DNA from: Nannobrachium achirus
Taxonomy: Eukaryota > Chordata > Actinopteri > Myctophiformes > Myctophidae
Assembly: GCA_963921795.1 (NCBI GenBank)
Contig: OY997649.1
Coordinates: 30,757,555 to 30,821,554 of the forward strand
Direction of reading: 5' to 3'
Length of the DNA: 64,000 nt
Shown here piece after piece: positions 12,541 through 23,825 of this stretch (within the stretch, counting starts at the first letter, position 1; every line of letters starts with the position of its first letter). Position numbers and translations under genes: made by a program. The notes under the pieces were generated by a model, which had not been told where the DNA came from, ran no database searches, and saw nothing but the letters and a program-made list of their open reading frames with translations.

Positions 12541-13898
12541 GTGCATTTGCAGAAGAGACATGAAGATGGAAATACAGGCATTATTTTGATTATGTTCGTT
12601 CGTTCGTGTAGGACTACACAGGCAATTGAGACATCAGCCAAGAAGTGGTATCGTCATCCAGTTCAATTAGGCCACTGACTCCATGTGGTGATTTGAAGAT
12701 TGGGCATTCGTCAATGATGTGTTCAACAGTCTGTGGTATTCCGCATTCACAGAGGTCAGTGGCAGACACTCCAATCATGTGCAGATAGTATTCGGTCTTA
12801 GCTACTCCAGAGCGAAGTCTGTTGAGATTGACCCAGGCATTTCTTGGTAAGTCGCACCCAGGAGGATTGGTTGAAGGAGAGTTGATGAACTTCCTCAACG
12901 TAGATGTTGACTTAGACCACTGTTTGTTCCAGTGGTCAAGGGTCCATCCAGGGTGTGGAGGGCTCGTGGTAAGGAGTCTCCTAGCTTCGGTGGAAAAGTG
13001 TCTGCGTTTGAGTCTCTGGTCGCCAAATTCAGCAGGCAGGGGGATCAGACTTGTTGGCTCATCTGCACTCTTGCAGGCCAGCTTCAGGGTCAGAAAGTTA
13101 CGACGGAGCTCTGGAGGTGGAATGCCAGACAGTATGGGGAGGGACTCGACAGGGTTGATGGTAGGGCACCACTGATTAGCCTCATGGCGGTGTTGAGCAC
13201 AACATCAATGGAGGCTGTATGGCTGCTATGGCTCCATACAGGGGCGGCGTACTCAGCCGTGGAGTATGCAAGTGCAAGGGTAGAGGTGCGTAGGGTGGTG
13301 AAGTTTGCACCCCATCCCGTGCCAGCAAGTCTCTTCAGGAGGTTTACGCGATCAGCAGTCTTGGCAGCGACTTGTTGGATGTGTGGCTTGAAGGTGAGGC
13401 TTCGGTCAAGTGTGACACCAAGGTACTTGGGGTTGGTGTCATGCTTGATGTTGGTCCCATCGAGTGTAACGTTGAGCGTGGTATTGGCACACCGATTGGC
13501 AAGATGGAAAACAGAGCATACTGTCTTGGGCAGGCTCAGCTTTAAGTGCCATTTGTGGAAGTACCTGCTCAGTAGTGAGAGATCTTTCTCCAGGGTATTC
13601 TCGACCACACTGAAAGCTTTGTCAGCAAATCCAATGGCGGAGTCGTCGGCATAGGTGTACTGCGAGCACTCTCCAACAGGCATGTCGGCGGTGTAGATGT
13701 TAAAAAGTGTTGGGGCGAGAACAGAGCCTTGAGGGAGTCCATTCCTCAATCTTCTCCTCTTGCTGCGTTGGCCGTTTGAGGTCTCCAGTACAAAGGTACG
13801 GTCCTGTATAAGCAGCATGATGAACTTCACAAGCTTAACATCAGGCAAAGTCTTCAGGAGCTTACGGTAGAGGCCTCTGTGCCAAACAGTGTCATATG

Positions 13899-14843
13899 TA
13901 GGCCTGGGGCGGTATGGACATTTTGTTACCGCGATTACCGTCTTCCCATTTACCGCCGGTACTGCGGTAATTACCGCACCCCCGTATCTATTAATTAAGG
14001 TTCGGCGATAAGCCAAAATATTGCAATCATCTTCCCAAAAGTCGCCTCTCCACAGTGGAGAGGCGACACAGCCTGACTGCCCGAGTTATACTTCTCCGTA
14101 CAGCACAGCGGGTCTGGCTTTCAAAGGAGCAGATCTGCAAGCTCACAACACATCGCATCCGCGACGCGTTCTGAGCTTTTAGATCTGCACTGTCGGGTTA
14201 CCATAGTAACGTAGGCTAGCTACTTGGGCTTTTCAGACACAAACAGCTGTGTGAACAAACCAGAAGAGGAAGGGTAGTCAGATCGTGTACAGTGATTCTG
14301 TAAACTCACGTCACGTCTCAACTCTCAAATCGCAGTGATTGAGTGCTGCTATATACAGGTTTTAGTTACAAGACTTGACAGAAAAGGTTATAAAATCGCC
14401 GACGTGCGACGCGGTGGAAAAAGTAAAATAGTTTCATTTTCGGTTTTAGTCCACGCGGCCCGCGCTCCGCCAGTAATCCGTATGAATTAAAAAAGATATG
14501 CCACAACACAAGGTATGTATTAACATCCTTGTGTCGAGTGGATTACAGAGAAAGTTTATAATGCTCCGTCATAGAGTTGTGCTCCGTACTCTCCTGCCCT
14601 GTGCACTCTGTGCAGGTCTGTGTCTGAGTGACGTATGTGGCTTCCAACGTGTGGTACACGGCCCAGAGCAGAGCGGCATGGAGCGCATGCGGTCCTCGCT
14701 TCTCCCCCGTTTTAAAACTCGCTTGTTTTCCAATAAAAAATAGACCTTTTTTTTGTCTTTTTACCGCGGTAAGCACAATGACACCGCGGTAGACCTCGGT
14801 ATACCGCGGTATGGCGGTACGGCGGTTACCGCCTCCAACCCTA
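13899..14843. mobile_element. hAT element inside the LINE (945 bp)
   Basis: The ends TAGGCCTGGGGCGGTATGG and CGGTTACCGCCTCCAACCCTA-type (last 13 bp CTCCAACCCTA at 14833-14843) are inverted. They are rich in ACCGCGGTA words. Perfect 8-bp repeats GTCATATG (13891-13898, 14844-14851) flank it. The target is the codons of the LINE's AYD catalytic motif, so the duplication includes the catalytic aspartate codon on both sides. It carries hairpin cassette copy 6. Confidence 0.93.
14128..14189 (+). repeat. Hairpin cassette copy 6
   Basis: AGCAGATCTGCAAGCTCACA, a CG-rich loop, then TTCTGAGCTTTTAGATCTGC. Both arms have AGATCT; the outer AAAAT part is lost. It lies inside the hAT at 13899-14843. Confidence 0.75.
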
Positions 14844-15439
14844 GTCATATGCCGCAGTGAGGTCAATGAAGACTGATCCAAACTTCTCTTTCCTCTGGAA
14901 GGCACACTCTATGTCATGAACCAGCCTGGTCACTTGATCTGTTGTTGATCGACCTTTACGGAAACCAGCTTGAGTATGGGGAAGACTCTCTTCAATGATG
15001 TTGTTTATTCTTGATAGAATGACCCTCTCAAGCAGTTTGTAAAGGTGTGACAGAAGGGATATTGGGCGGTAGTTCTTTGGTTCATTTGGTGTCTTGTTTG
15101 GCTTAAGTATGGCCATCACCTTTGCCTGCTTCCATCTGGATGGTATGGTCAGGTTTTCCAGGCAGTTGGAGAGGAAATGCTGGACCCAGGTCATTGACTC
15201 GTTGCTCATGTTCTTCAGGAACTCTGTGTGGATGTTGTCATTTCCAGGAGCCTTATTTTCCTTAAGGGATTTCAGAGCTGCAATGATTTCTTCTGACGAA
15301 ATGGGCTGGGAGAGGTGGCTGGACTGAGGAACTGTTCGGGTGAGTTTCCTGATATCTGCGACTACTTCTCTGGTGAAGGCCTTTGCCTCAGATGAGCGGT
15401 CTTTCCATCTTCCATTGTCAGCGAGTACAGAGGCCAGTG

Positions 15440-15834
15440 ACGTCATTACGTGCGCGTCCCGCGTCTCTGCCGCATTCACGTTGCCTAGAGACGCATTCAC
15501 GTCATTGTCCTGGGGTCCCACGGACGCATCGCCTCCATTGGAGTCCACTTTAAAATAATTTACCACGTTGCGAAAAAAAAAATATTTTAAAAAGTCCACA
15601 GTAGCATGTTCATGGGTGAAGGCATGCTACTGTAGCCTACGTTAACACAAATTAAATCCCCGTAGAAAGTCTTAAAACAGGCGATAGAACTAACGACAGT
15701 GTGTGTTTGGAATCCACCGACGCTATTTTGTGGGCCGTGCATGGTCATAGAATTCAATGGGTGCCTTAGTTTTAGCGTAGCACCGGGCCGCTCTCTGACC
15801 ATAGTGGCACAGCGTGTTAGGTGATACACCAAGA
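15440..15834. other. Sequence upstream of truncated LINE
   Basis: No coding homology upstream of the reverse transcriptase. There is a CG-rich stretch at 15440-15540 and otherwise nothing that could be supported. Confidence 0.45.
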
Positions 15835-16191
15835 AGGGTTCCCCCACCGAACGTGGGTTTGGCTTGTCGAGCCTGTTATCGGGTAAGCGTCACGTCATGG
15901 GCTGCTATAGCGGCCGGGGGCCGGGAGGTACAATGCGTCATCGATAGTTGTGTGCTTTGGAAGTGCATGCGTGCCGCGGTCCGCGGAACAACGGTGGAAC
16001 GCGTGAAACACTAAAAAGTTTGGTTACCTTTTTGAAAAGACAAGGGGAGAGCTAAATACAATGGGCTATATGCAGCACGGTTGTTACATCATGCTCGGGA
16101 GGGAACACTTCGACAATGCAGACGGAGCCAGGCACTTGTCCATAGTGCATCACATAAGACCCAAGTGCAATCAATAACTTTGCACGTCTGC

Positions 16192-16256
16192 GACTAGCTC
16201 TGGTCCATAGCGTTAGTGGAGTTCTCCTCCACTAACGCTATGGACCAGAGCTAGTC
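16192..16256. repeat. Perfect 30-bp-stem hairpin, 5-nt loop
   Basis: The arm at 16192-16221 starting GACTAGCTCTGGTCCATAGC is the exact reverse complement of 16227-16256, with a 5-base loop. Weaker pairing (CGTCT) continues outward. A microRNA-like precursor or recent inverted duplication are both possible; no expression evidence exists here. Confidence 0.85.
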
Positions 16257-16467
16257 TGAGACGAGTTGAAACAACTCCAACGCGGGCTGTTGAAGCAGCG
16301 CGACAACCGTTCTCTTCCTCCCAAAGTATGTGGTGCTTGAAAATATGAATGATTCCATCGATAATAATCCGTTTGGGACACTCAAAATCACTGCCATAGA
16401 GTTATAATGTATCGCTCCGTGCGAATGAATCCGTAGCGTTGCCAGCGCGACTTCTTCTCAGTCTATC

Positions 16468-16540
16468 GAAAATAGCAGATGTACAAGATCACAACGCGGT
16501 GCGAGCAGACACGGTTTGAGCTTGTTGATTTGGGTATTTT
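16468..16540 (+). repeat. Hairpin cassette copy 7 (decayed)
   Basis: GAAAATAGCAGATGTACAAG and a decayed right arm TTGAGCTTGTTGATTTGGGT ATTTTTT. It has several mismatches and is an old copy. Confidence 0.65.
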
Positions 16541-16832
16541 TTTGTTGCGTGACACCGTCGTACTATGCATTATAAATTACACTGTTAAAGAGACGGTACA
16601 CATTTAGTTTCTTCAAATATTTTCCAAAAATAAAAAGGTTGACTTGCCTTCTGTCTGTTAAAGTACTGTATTTGAAGGCCCTGGTCAAATAAAAAAATAA
16701 AAAAAATAGATATGCATTTACTGTAAAAAAAAGAAAAAAAGAAAAAAGGAGAGACATGGAAATGTTAGCCTATAGTTTATAGTATAGTTTTACAGTAGGC
16801 TATTATTATTAATTCATGAATAGTACTGTAAG

Positions 16833-16859
16833 TATATATATATATATATATATATATAT
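16833..16859. repeat. (TA)n microsatellite
   Basis: About 13 TA repeats. Confidence 0.95.
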
Positions 16860-17344
16860 TAGTGTCTCATCATGTCTTTCCACAAAATAACAGAAAAAAG
16901 CTCAATAGTGGGCTCGATAAAAGCCCGGCTCGATAAGCAACATCGATAAGGTGCTCATTATCAATAAAAATTAACGAGCTCCATCCCTAGTGCTTCTTCA
17001 TCTCAAGGTACTATTATAGTTTAATTGTTTCATTTGTTTTTGTATGTATTTTGTAAGATAAACAATGTAAATAACCATATAATAACCAATTCAAGTTAAA
17101 TGCTGCACTTTGTCAAAAATTACATGACGCATTGAATTTTTGTGGGACCCATAAAATATCCCTGGGACTCATCCGAAAGACCCTTCTTGGGTCCCGGGAC
17201 TCATTACATTAAAAACCTATTAACATCACTGAGAGGCAATTGCATTTGCTGCTATGGGGCACGGTCTAGCTGGGCAACTTCGCCCAGTTAGCCGGTTGAT
17301 TGTATTCCAGGCCTTACGGCTGGAATGTGTGAAGTTGATGTTAT

Positions 17345-17560
17345 TTACTTACTACTTAAGTAAATTTTGATTATGTCGCAGAAAGAGACAAAAACATTAC
17401 TCTCAAATGCAAGCTGTGTCTGGGTAACAAGTGCCTGTCTGCTTCCAAGATATCTATGGCTAATTTAAAGAAGCACTTAGAAGCTCAGCACAGGTCCCAC
17501 TCGCCACTGACTGTTAAAAAAGGTGACCGAAATGCGTTGCAGTCTGTGGTGGTTGCGTAG
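17345..17560 (+). pseudogene. BED zinc-finger exon of an hAT transposase
   Basis: The plus-strand frame reads FDYVAERDKNITLKCKLC, then CLSASKISMANLKKHLEAQH, and ends at TAG 17558-17560. The CxxC pair followed by NLKKHLEAQH is the BED-type zinc finger that binds the transposon ends in hAT transposases. The frame opens after a stop directly upstream (AAG/GTAAAT near 17353) and has no ATG. AAAAAAGGTGACC near 17515-17525 could be a splice donor. It is therefore better read as one exon or a remnant than as a full gene. It lies inside the 7-kb hAT and in its orientation may be the only surviving piece of its transposase. No DDE catalytic part or insertion domain is visible downstream. Confidence 0.6.
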
Positions 17561-19050
17561 CTAGTCTACAGTTTTACATAGGTTGCCACTTATGGTGTAG
17601 CCTCGGAAACCCAGACTTCTTTTGGTGATCGGAAGAAAAAGAAGTCTGGGCAAACCCCCCTATAACTGTGCTGGCTCATGGCATTTTAATTGTATAAATA
17701 AATGTAGCCGTTCAGATATCTTATTTTACATCAGTATTGTTCATGTGAACTGGTTTGTTTAGGCTTATCCATTATAATGATAAAATCACTATGATTTATC
17801 AGTCGTTTTCCACCGCAGATCACTTCCTCATTTACTCAAAGTAGACAGCAGGGGGAGTCATGTCCCTCCTCATTTACTCAAAGCAGACAGCAGCATGAGT
17901 CATGTACCCCTCTGCGTCATTTTGAGACGTCGGAGGACGCGGCGAGATCCGCCGGCCAACAAATAATGTCCGCGTTCCCTCAGAGTGCTTATGGTGTAAC
18001 ACCGGGTGGCGACTCTGGCGAGTGGCGAGTCGACAAACTATCTGTGCTCGTGTCTTGTTTACATATAATTTACAGGTTGCGTTTTAGTAAGGCTGTGGAA
18101 GTATTCACAATATTTTGGGATTTACTGGTGAAAGCAAGGAGGTTCAACGTCAAGTCCAGCAGTCCACTACACTCCGGTAGGCTGTTTTATGTTTACCAAA
18201 CGTCCTCGCAACAGAATGTCATTTTGGACGATTCTGAAGTTAATTAATAAAAGAGCTGTAGTGGATATTGTCTATTGTGTATATCATTCTTGTTTTTAAT
18301 TACAGAGTTCATTAATATGGGCCATAGATAAGGCCACCCAATGACGTTAGACAGTAATGCAATGTAACCAACTTGCGCAAAGATTTGAAAATGTGTTTTA
18401 CAGTAACTTGTTAATTGCCAGCCAAATTTAAATATGAATGTGCGCTTATAACGCCAGGAAATAGCTATATTTAATCATCATAATCACGTCAATTTGAAAT
18501 ACCATACCACAAAATGACCACTAGAGCGAGCCATAGACCATAGACTGTGGAAGCCCCCATGTTAACCCATGTTAAAACCAAGGTTCACAACATTCAAAGA
18601 TGGGACGATGACGTCGATCCCCATTGACATGAATGGGAGACCCGCGGGCCGCCATCTGAGCTCAATACTGTTCAATTCGTGCTTGATCGTCTAAAACCAC
18701 CATCGGTATGGGCACCGGAACGTATACAGATGCCACACAGAAAGTTTCCGAATCAAAATCCGACCTAGTGAAGCTGCGTGAGGGTCGGATGGTTTGCATT
18801 GAGCCTAGCGGCTAGCAGAGGCCTACGTAAACAGGAAGCTATGGCTTAAAGGTGACGTCATAATCGTATCCTTTTTTTTCACGGTTTACGTCTGTATACT
18901 AGCCGAAGGTAAGCTAACCGTTCCGCTCCGTCTATTAACCCAAATTAAAAGCTTAAACAATGCTTTTAAATAAAAGTCGATTAAATTCGCTTGGCAGGGA
19001 ACTCCATAATGAGATAGTCGATCTAAAAGTCGACCGGCCCTGACTGAGTT
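17561..19050. other. Interior of the 7-kb hAT, mostly unassigned
   Basis: There is a ~60-bp imperfect duplication at 17821-17905 (TCATTTACTCAAAG..AGACAGCAG twice). The 93-codon frame at 17966-18247 has no recognisable domain. ACCATAGACTGTGG near 18538 resembles common fish repeat ends. No gene could be supported. Confidence 0.4.
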
Positions 19051-19194
19051 AAGTTACTTTTCTCATTGGGTAACGGAGTAACGTAACGGATTAGTTTTCA
19101 AGTCAGTAACGAAAGTAACCTAACGAGTTACTTCAAAATGTAACGATACCCAACACTGAAACCTTGTATCTCCATTTTTAAAGTTTTTATGTTT

Positions 19195-19220
19195 AAGCTT
19201 GTAGATCAAACATTTTCACT
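19195..19220. repeat. Hairpin cassette, decayed right arm (copy 8)
   Basis: AAGCTTGTAGATC followed by AAACATTTTCACTATTTT. Only one arm is recognisable, at the expected central position of TCGTC-MITE copy 2. Confidence 0.55.
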
Positions 19221-19469
19221 ATTTTAAAATGTTTTTAGTAATAATATTGGACATATACTGTACTAAGGTTTCCACCCGACAGGGACGATATGGGGTGGAG
19301 CAGGCTGACAGCTTTAATTCATTCACTGCCATACTAAGTCCTTTTTTTTTCTTTTTTTTTTTGCATTTTTCACAAGTTAGTGAACAGCCCCATCTGGTGT
19401 AAAAATGTAACCGGAACATAAGAAATATCTCCATGTTCTCGCTTGCGTTGGTGAAAACAATGCATTTTT

Positions 19470-19794
19470 CAATCAGCCATAACCATAACTATGGGTTGCA
19501 TAGAAAAGAAGCAGAGTTGAGGCATTACATGTTGTATAACACGCTATTATTGTGAAAATAGCAGATCTATATGTTGCGAGGCGTTGTGAGCATGTAGATC
19601 GGCTATTTTCACAATTTCTTTGAAAATTTGTCCAATTCAGAGGAATTAAAAAGTCCCTCTCAATCTTTTTTTTTTTTTTTTTTTTTACTGTTATGTGAGA
19701 AAACAATGTCTCACATTAAGTTAATCATCTGGGGACCCCCCAAAATAATTTGGGAACACCCTGGGGGTCCCGACCCACAGGTTGAGAATCACTG
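19470..19794 (-). mobile_element. hAT fragment, CAGTGGTTCTCAACC family
   Basis: The right end GTCCCGACCCACAGGTTGAG AATCACTG is the reverse complement of the 11088 element's left end. The interior (GAGAAAACAATGTCTCACAT TAAG) also matches. It holds hairpin cassette copy 9 and a ~22-bp T tract. The left end is missing. Confidence 0.7.
19550..19615 (+). repeat. Hairpin cassette copy 9
   Basis: TTGTGAAAATAGCAGATCTA, a shortened loop GTTGCGAGGCGTTGTGAGC, then CATGTAGATCGGCTATTTTC. Forward CAG/CGG asymmetry. Confidence 0.85.
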
Positions 19795-20026
19795 AAGTAT
19801 GGTGAAAAAAGCACAGCAGCAGCTGCACAGCATTGGGCTGCTGAAGATTGTGAAGAAGGCCCGACTTAGTCATCAGCTTCTCACCCTAGCCTGCAGAGGA
19901 CATGGTAAAAGCATCCTCACCTGCTGCGGCATCACGTTGTGCTACAGAAACACTACCCAAGCTGAGAGGAAATCACTTCAATGAGTCATCAAAACTGCAG
20001 AGAGTATCACTGGCCCTGGTGGAACA

Positions 20027-20537
20027 AAGTACTTTCAATATCAAGTATCAATACTGCAATGTAGGAATACTCTGTTACAAGAACCATTACGGAATTCAAA
20101 ATTGACTTTAGTACAAAATTATTGGAATAAAAATGTACTTAAAGTACCAAAAGTAGAAAATACTCATTCAGAATGTCCTGTTTCACAAGTTTTCAAATGT
20201 ATAAAATATATATAAAAATCTTTTGAAAATAGCAGATCTATCGGCTATTTTCAAATGGCTGAAAGGGCTGAAGTGGGTAATGTATGTTTTGTAATAACAA
20301 TCTAAATCTACAAAGTAACTAGCAACTAAAGATTTCAAATAGATTGTAGTGGAGCAAAAGTACAATATTTGCCTCTGAGATGTAGTGGAGTAGAAGTAAA
20401 AGTACTGAAAATTGGAAATACTAAAGCAAAGTAAAAGTACCTCAAGAGTACAGTACTTGAGTAAATGCACTTTGTTCAAAAGTACCTCAAGAGTACAGTA
20501 CTTGAGTAAATGCACTTTGTTACTTTACACCACTGCT
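20027..20537. mobile_element. hAT AAAGTA-family element, worn
   Basis: The right end TTGTTACTTTACACCACTG is intact. The left end near 20027 is worn (CTGGTGGAACAAAGTAC). The middle carries hairpin copy 10 and the flank GGGCTGAAGTGG. A 45-bp block near the right end is duplicated in tandem (20435-20525). No 8-bp duplication was found. Confidence 0.75.
20222..20256 (+). repeat. Hairpin cassette copy 10, loop deleted
   Basis: TTTTGAAAATAGCAGATCTA fused directly to TCGGCTATTTTCAAA. The whole inner stem and loop are gone, leaving a minimal 35-bp palindrome. Confidence 0.8.
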
Positions 20538-21322
<785 letters not shown>

Positions 21323-21623
21323 ACGCATGCACAGACACATATACACAATTATAGACACACATATATATGTTAGTCAGTTTGGGTAACTCAGTGAGATTGG
21401 GGTAAGAGTGCTTGTTTTGTCGTTCACCACACACCCCTAACACCACCTGGATCAATTCACTTTGATAGTCTCTTATCAGCGCACCTGTGTAATTCTGCAT
21501 ATTCACCATGAGATGGCGACAACAGCCATTCACTTGTGTAGTCGCTGACGTCACTCGTTTGCGACACCTCTTTCGTTGTTTATCCACTAGCCTAGCTCAG
21601 CTGTGTTTAGCCATTAGCTTACT

Positions 21624-21690
21624 ATGCCTAACTTTAACCCTAACCCTAACCTTAACCTCTGTAAAACTATGCCTAACCCTAACCTCCGTG
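21624..21690. repeat. Interstitial telomere-like CCCTAA repeats
   Basis: AACTTTAACCCTAACCCTAA then CCTTAACC and, after a short gap, CCTAACCCTAACCTCC. The repeats are degenerate and short, so this is not a chromosome end. Confidence 0.65.
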
Positions 21691-21754
21691 GGGTGAGGCG
21701 CTATCATTCCTGCCGACGCTACGTTGTCGTTGTTGTGGATCAAAGCGACCACTT

Positions 21755-21950
21755 GTATGGTTTATGTATGTTTTGTAATATTATAATTTATATCTGCAAA
21801 GTAACCACAGTTTTAAGATAGAGGAAAAATACAATATTTGGATCCGAGATGTAATGGAGTAGCCTAGGCCTAGATAGGCCTTGTAAAGTACTGGAAATTG
21901 AGTACAAATGTGCAGTCAGTAGGCCTACCCAAGTAAGTAAATGCATTTTA
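21755..21950. mobile_element. hAT AAAGTA-family right-half fragment
   Basis: GGTTTATGTATGTTTTGTAA, TATCTGCAAAGTAAC, then AATATTTGGATCCGAGATGT and CAAGTAAGTAAATGCATTTT, in the same order as 54830-55005. The left half and right terminus are missing. Confidence 0.65.
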
Positions 21951-22029
21951 CATACAAGTTGTTGCAAAATAAGTAAATAAATCATATAGATATATGCTCA
22001 TGGTGTCTAGAAAAAGCACCAGTTTTTGT

Positions 22030-23176
22030 TGTCTCCACCAGCCGAAGGCTGAGGGAGAGTATGTTTTCCCCTCCGTCCGTCCGTCCGTGTGTCCGTCCGT
22101 CCGTGTGTCCGTCCGTGTGTCCTCGCAGTTTGTGTGCAGCTAATCTCAGTCGCCGTTGGCCCGGTCGCTGCCAAAGTGAGCACACACATTCCCTGGATCC
22201 CAATCTAGAACCTCTGCCCTAAATTTTTCAAATGGGCTTTTTCTAGCGCCACCTAGTGACCGATGTTCGCAAGACACATTTCTGTGCACTACTCTTACAG
22301 ATTTTGTCCAAAAATCCTACAAATCGGTAGGCAGTATCTCGACAGTGATGTGATCGACACGGATCTGTCCGATTTTTCATATTCCATCCTGATTGGCTAA
22401 GATTGGCTTCCAAAGTTTGTAGGATTGAGCCGTTTGGAACAAAATGCCTCAAATCCCAAACGCAAAGTGCAATTATCATGAAATCGCGCACACACGTTCC
22501 CACTAGGTCGAAGAAGAAATGCCACTTAAAATTTTTGAAAGCAGCCTCATGGTGGCGCTATAACAGGCCGATTTGAGGTTTTACCTATAACTCCATCGAT
22601 CAGTTTCAAACTTTGTAAGCGCATTCCCTAGAGGCCAAGGAAAAACCCTTTCCCTGCATTTTTCACATCAGCCTTTTATAGCGCCACCAGGAGGCCGACT
22701 TAAGTAAAACACAATTTTTCCTATTATTCCTTGAGATTTTATCCAAAAAACATGCAAATCGGTACACAGTATCTCTATGTGATCAAGTACGATCCGTCTG
22801 ATATTTCATATTCCATCCTGATTGGCTAATATTGGCTTCCAAAGTTTGCAGGATTGCTCAGTTTTTGAACAAAATGCCTCAAATCATCAACGCAGCTTGC
22901 GATTACCGTGAAATTTGCCACACATATTCCCACTAGGTCAAGGAACAAATGCTACCTTTTTCACATTGGCCTGTTATAGCGCCACCAGCAGGTAGACTTT
23001 AGCAAAACACATTTTTGGAACACAATGCTTCAAATCATGCATGCAGCGTCCGATTGCCATGAAAGATCTAAGGTGAAGAACATATGCCACCCTTTTTACA
23101 TTGGCCTATTATACAGTAGCACCACCAGGATGCACAGCCTGGTGGAGACCTGTGCTCGGAAGAGCACTGCTTCTAG
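22030..23176 (+). mobile_element. Helentron-type non-autonomous element (HINE), copy 1
   Basis: It begins TGTCTCCACCAG, followed by a (CCGT)n tract at 22072-22120. Near the 3' end it has the inverted partner CTGGTGGAGAC (23139-23149), then a perfect 6-bp-stem hairpin GTGCTCGGAAGAGCAC (23152-23167) and the terminus CTAG with a following T. This order (5' sub-terminal repeat, microsatellite, body, 3' sub-terminal repeat, hairpin, CTAG) is the layout described for Helentron-associated elements such as DINE-1. The body repeats GCGCCACC and AAATCGGTA words. No Rep/helicase is present. The second copy at 23892 diverges exactly outside these limits. Confidence 0.75.
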
Positions 23177-23337
23177 TTTGTATTGTGTTTACAATTAGGT
23201 AAAAAAGAAACCTTAGAAAACTATTAAAACAACAGGATAAACCGTACAAATCCTGGAAATCTTCACACGCGCTTGCGCGCGTGCATGAGGAACCCGGTCT
23301 TCTTGCACCCCCTGATAGAAGAGGCTAGAATCGCCTA

Positions 23338-23340
<3 letters not shown>

Positions 23341-23369
<29 letters not shown>
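23341..23369. repeat. (AT)n microsatellite
   Basis: About 14 AT repeats. Confidence 0.95.
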
Positions 23370-23379
<10 letters not shown>

Positions 23380-23752
23380 TACACACAACACACACACGTG
23401 CAGCAGGGCACCCTTGGGCATAATCTTGAGTTGCTGAGTATCGGCCTTGGGGAGAAGACCAATACGCTGCCGTCACGACCAGGTGCTCACGTCCACCACC
23501 ATCGCTGAGAGCATCTGTACTAGTGCTATCACCAGCTGTCAGAGTTCAAAACCCACAAAGCAGATACCATCAGCTTCATAACAGCTGGAGAGCTGCCAAA
23601 CACAACACCTAAGACAAAACCAATGCTTCTCAACACATGCACATGGGCAGCTGACAGCTTAGATCAGGGGTGGGCACCTTTGATGATGGGGAGGGCCACC
23701 ATATTTTCACACTCACTCCAGAGGGCCACAATTCATATGCAGTCAAAAATAG

Positions 23753-23825
23753 CAAAAATAGACAATCTACAAGCACAAAACATGTCGCAGTGAGGTGCGT
23801 TTTGAGCTTGTAGATCTGCTGTTGT
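23753..23825 (-). repeat. Hairpin cassette copy 11
   Basis: AAAAATAGACAATCTACAAG, loop, TTTTGAGCTTGTAGATCTGC then TGTTGTTT. The AGATCTGCT arm is on the right, so the copy is reversed relative to copy 2. Confidence 0.8.

Larger units (their letters stand above)
12595..15436 (-). pseudogene. LINE reverse transcriptase relic (Jockey/CR1-like)
   Basis: Minus-strand non-LTR reverse transcriptase. It would have copied its own RNA into DNA at a chromosomal nick. Seen in order: KENKAPGNDNIHTEF (near 15250), YRPISLLSHLYKLLERVI (~15070), QAGFRKGRSTTDQV (~14970), FIDLTAAYD with the first catalytic Asp (~14845), then after an hAT insertion TVWHRG, NGLPQGSVLAPTLFNIYT (~13740), the catalytic YADD (13642-13653) and KYLGVTLDRSLTFKPHI (~13410). 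A frameshift lies near 13145. The frame then resumes with a Cys-containing C-terminus (CECGIPQTVEH) and stops at about 12614. The 3' end has a short (CGAA)n tail near 12598-12610. The 5' end, including any endonuclease, is missing. Clade is uncertain. It is dead because of 5' truncation, insertion and frameshift. Confidence 0.88.
15835..16989. repeat. Repeat with TTATCGATAA-like ends, copy 2
   Basis: The right end (ATAAGGTGCTCATTATCAAT, then GAGCTCCATCCCTA) and left part (GGCTTGTCGAGCCTGTTATC, CGTCATGGGCTGCTATAGCG) match the repeat at 1935-2340. A terminal CCATCCCTA suggests a TAGGG-type hAT end, but no partner end or duplication was found. It contains a perfect hairpin at 16192 and hairpin cassette copy 7. 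Confidence 0.5.
12182..19158 (+). mobile_element. hAT element, ~7 kb with internal insertions
   Basis: Ends CAGTGTTGGGAGTAACGG and GTAACGATACCCAACACTG, flanked by perfect 8-bp repeats AAACCTTG (12174-12181, 19159-19166). The sub-terminal regions are rich in GTTAC and GTAAC words. The element holds a BED zinc-finger exon at 17345-17560, as expected of an hAT transposase, so it may descend from an autonomous copy. I found no catalytic hAT domain. Insertions inside it include a minus-strand LINE (12595-15436), which carries another hAT (13899-14843), and the repeat at 15835-16989. Confidence 0.85.
12155..19290. mobile_element. Palindromic TCGTC-MITE, copy 2 (split by a 7-kb hAT)
   Basis: The left end (near 12155) reads TTGTTGCTGTCGGG then CAGAAACCTTG. 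After a 6,977-bp hAT insertion the element resumes with AAACCTTGTATCTCCA at 19159 and ends AGGTTTCCACCCGACAGGGA at about 19285. AAACCTTG is both the insertion duplication and part of the MITE's own terminal sequence, which fixes the join. The interior has one decayed hairpin arm (copy 8). Confidence 0.8.

Noticed and set aside
12932-13654. 240-codon plus-strand frame
   Set aside because: It lies antisense to the minus-strand LINE reverse transcriptase, whose motifs are clear; the plus frame has none.
17966-18247. 93-codon frame as part of the hAT transposase
   Set aside because: No hAT catalytic or dimerisation motif is visible.
21624-21690. Telomere or chromosome end
   Set aside because: Only a short degenerate CCCTAA patch with ordinary sequence on both sides.
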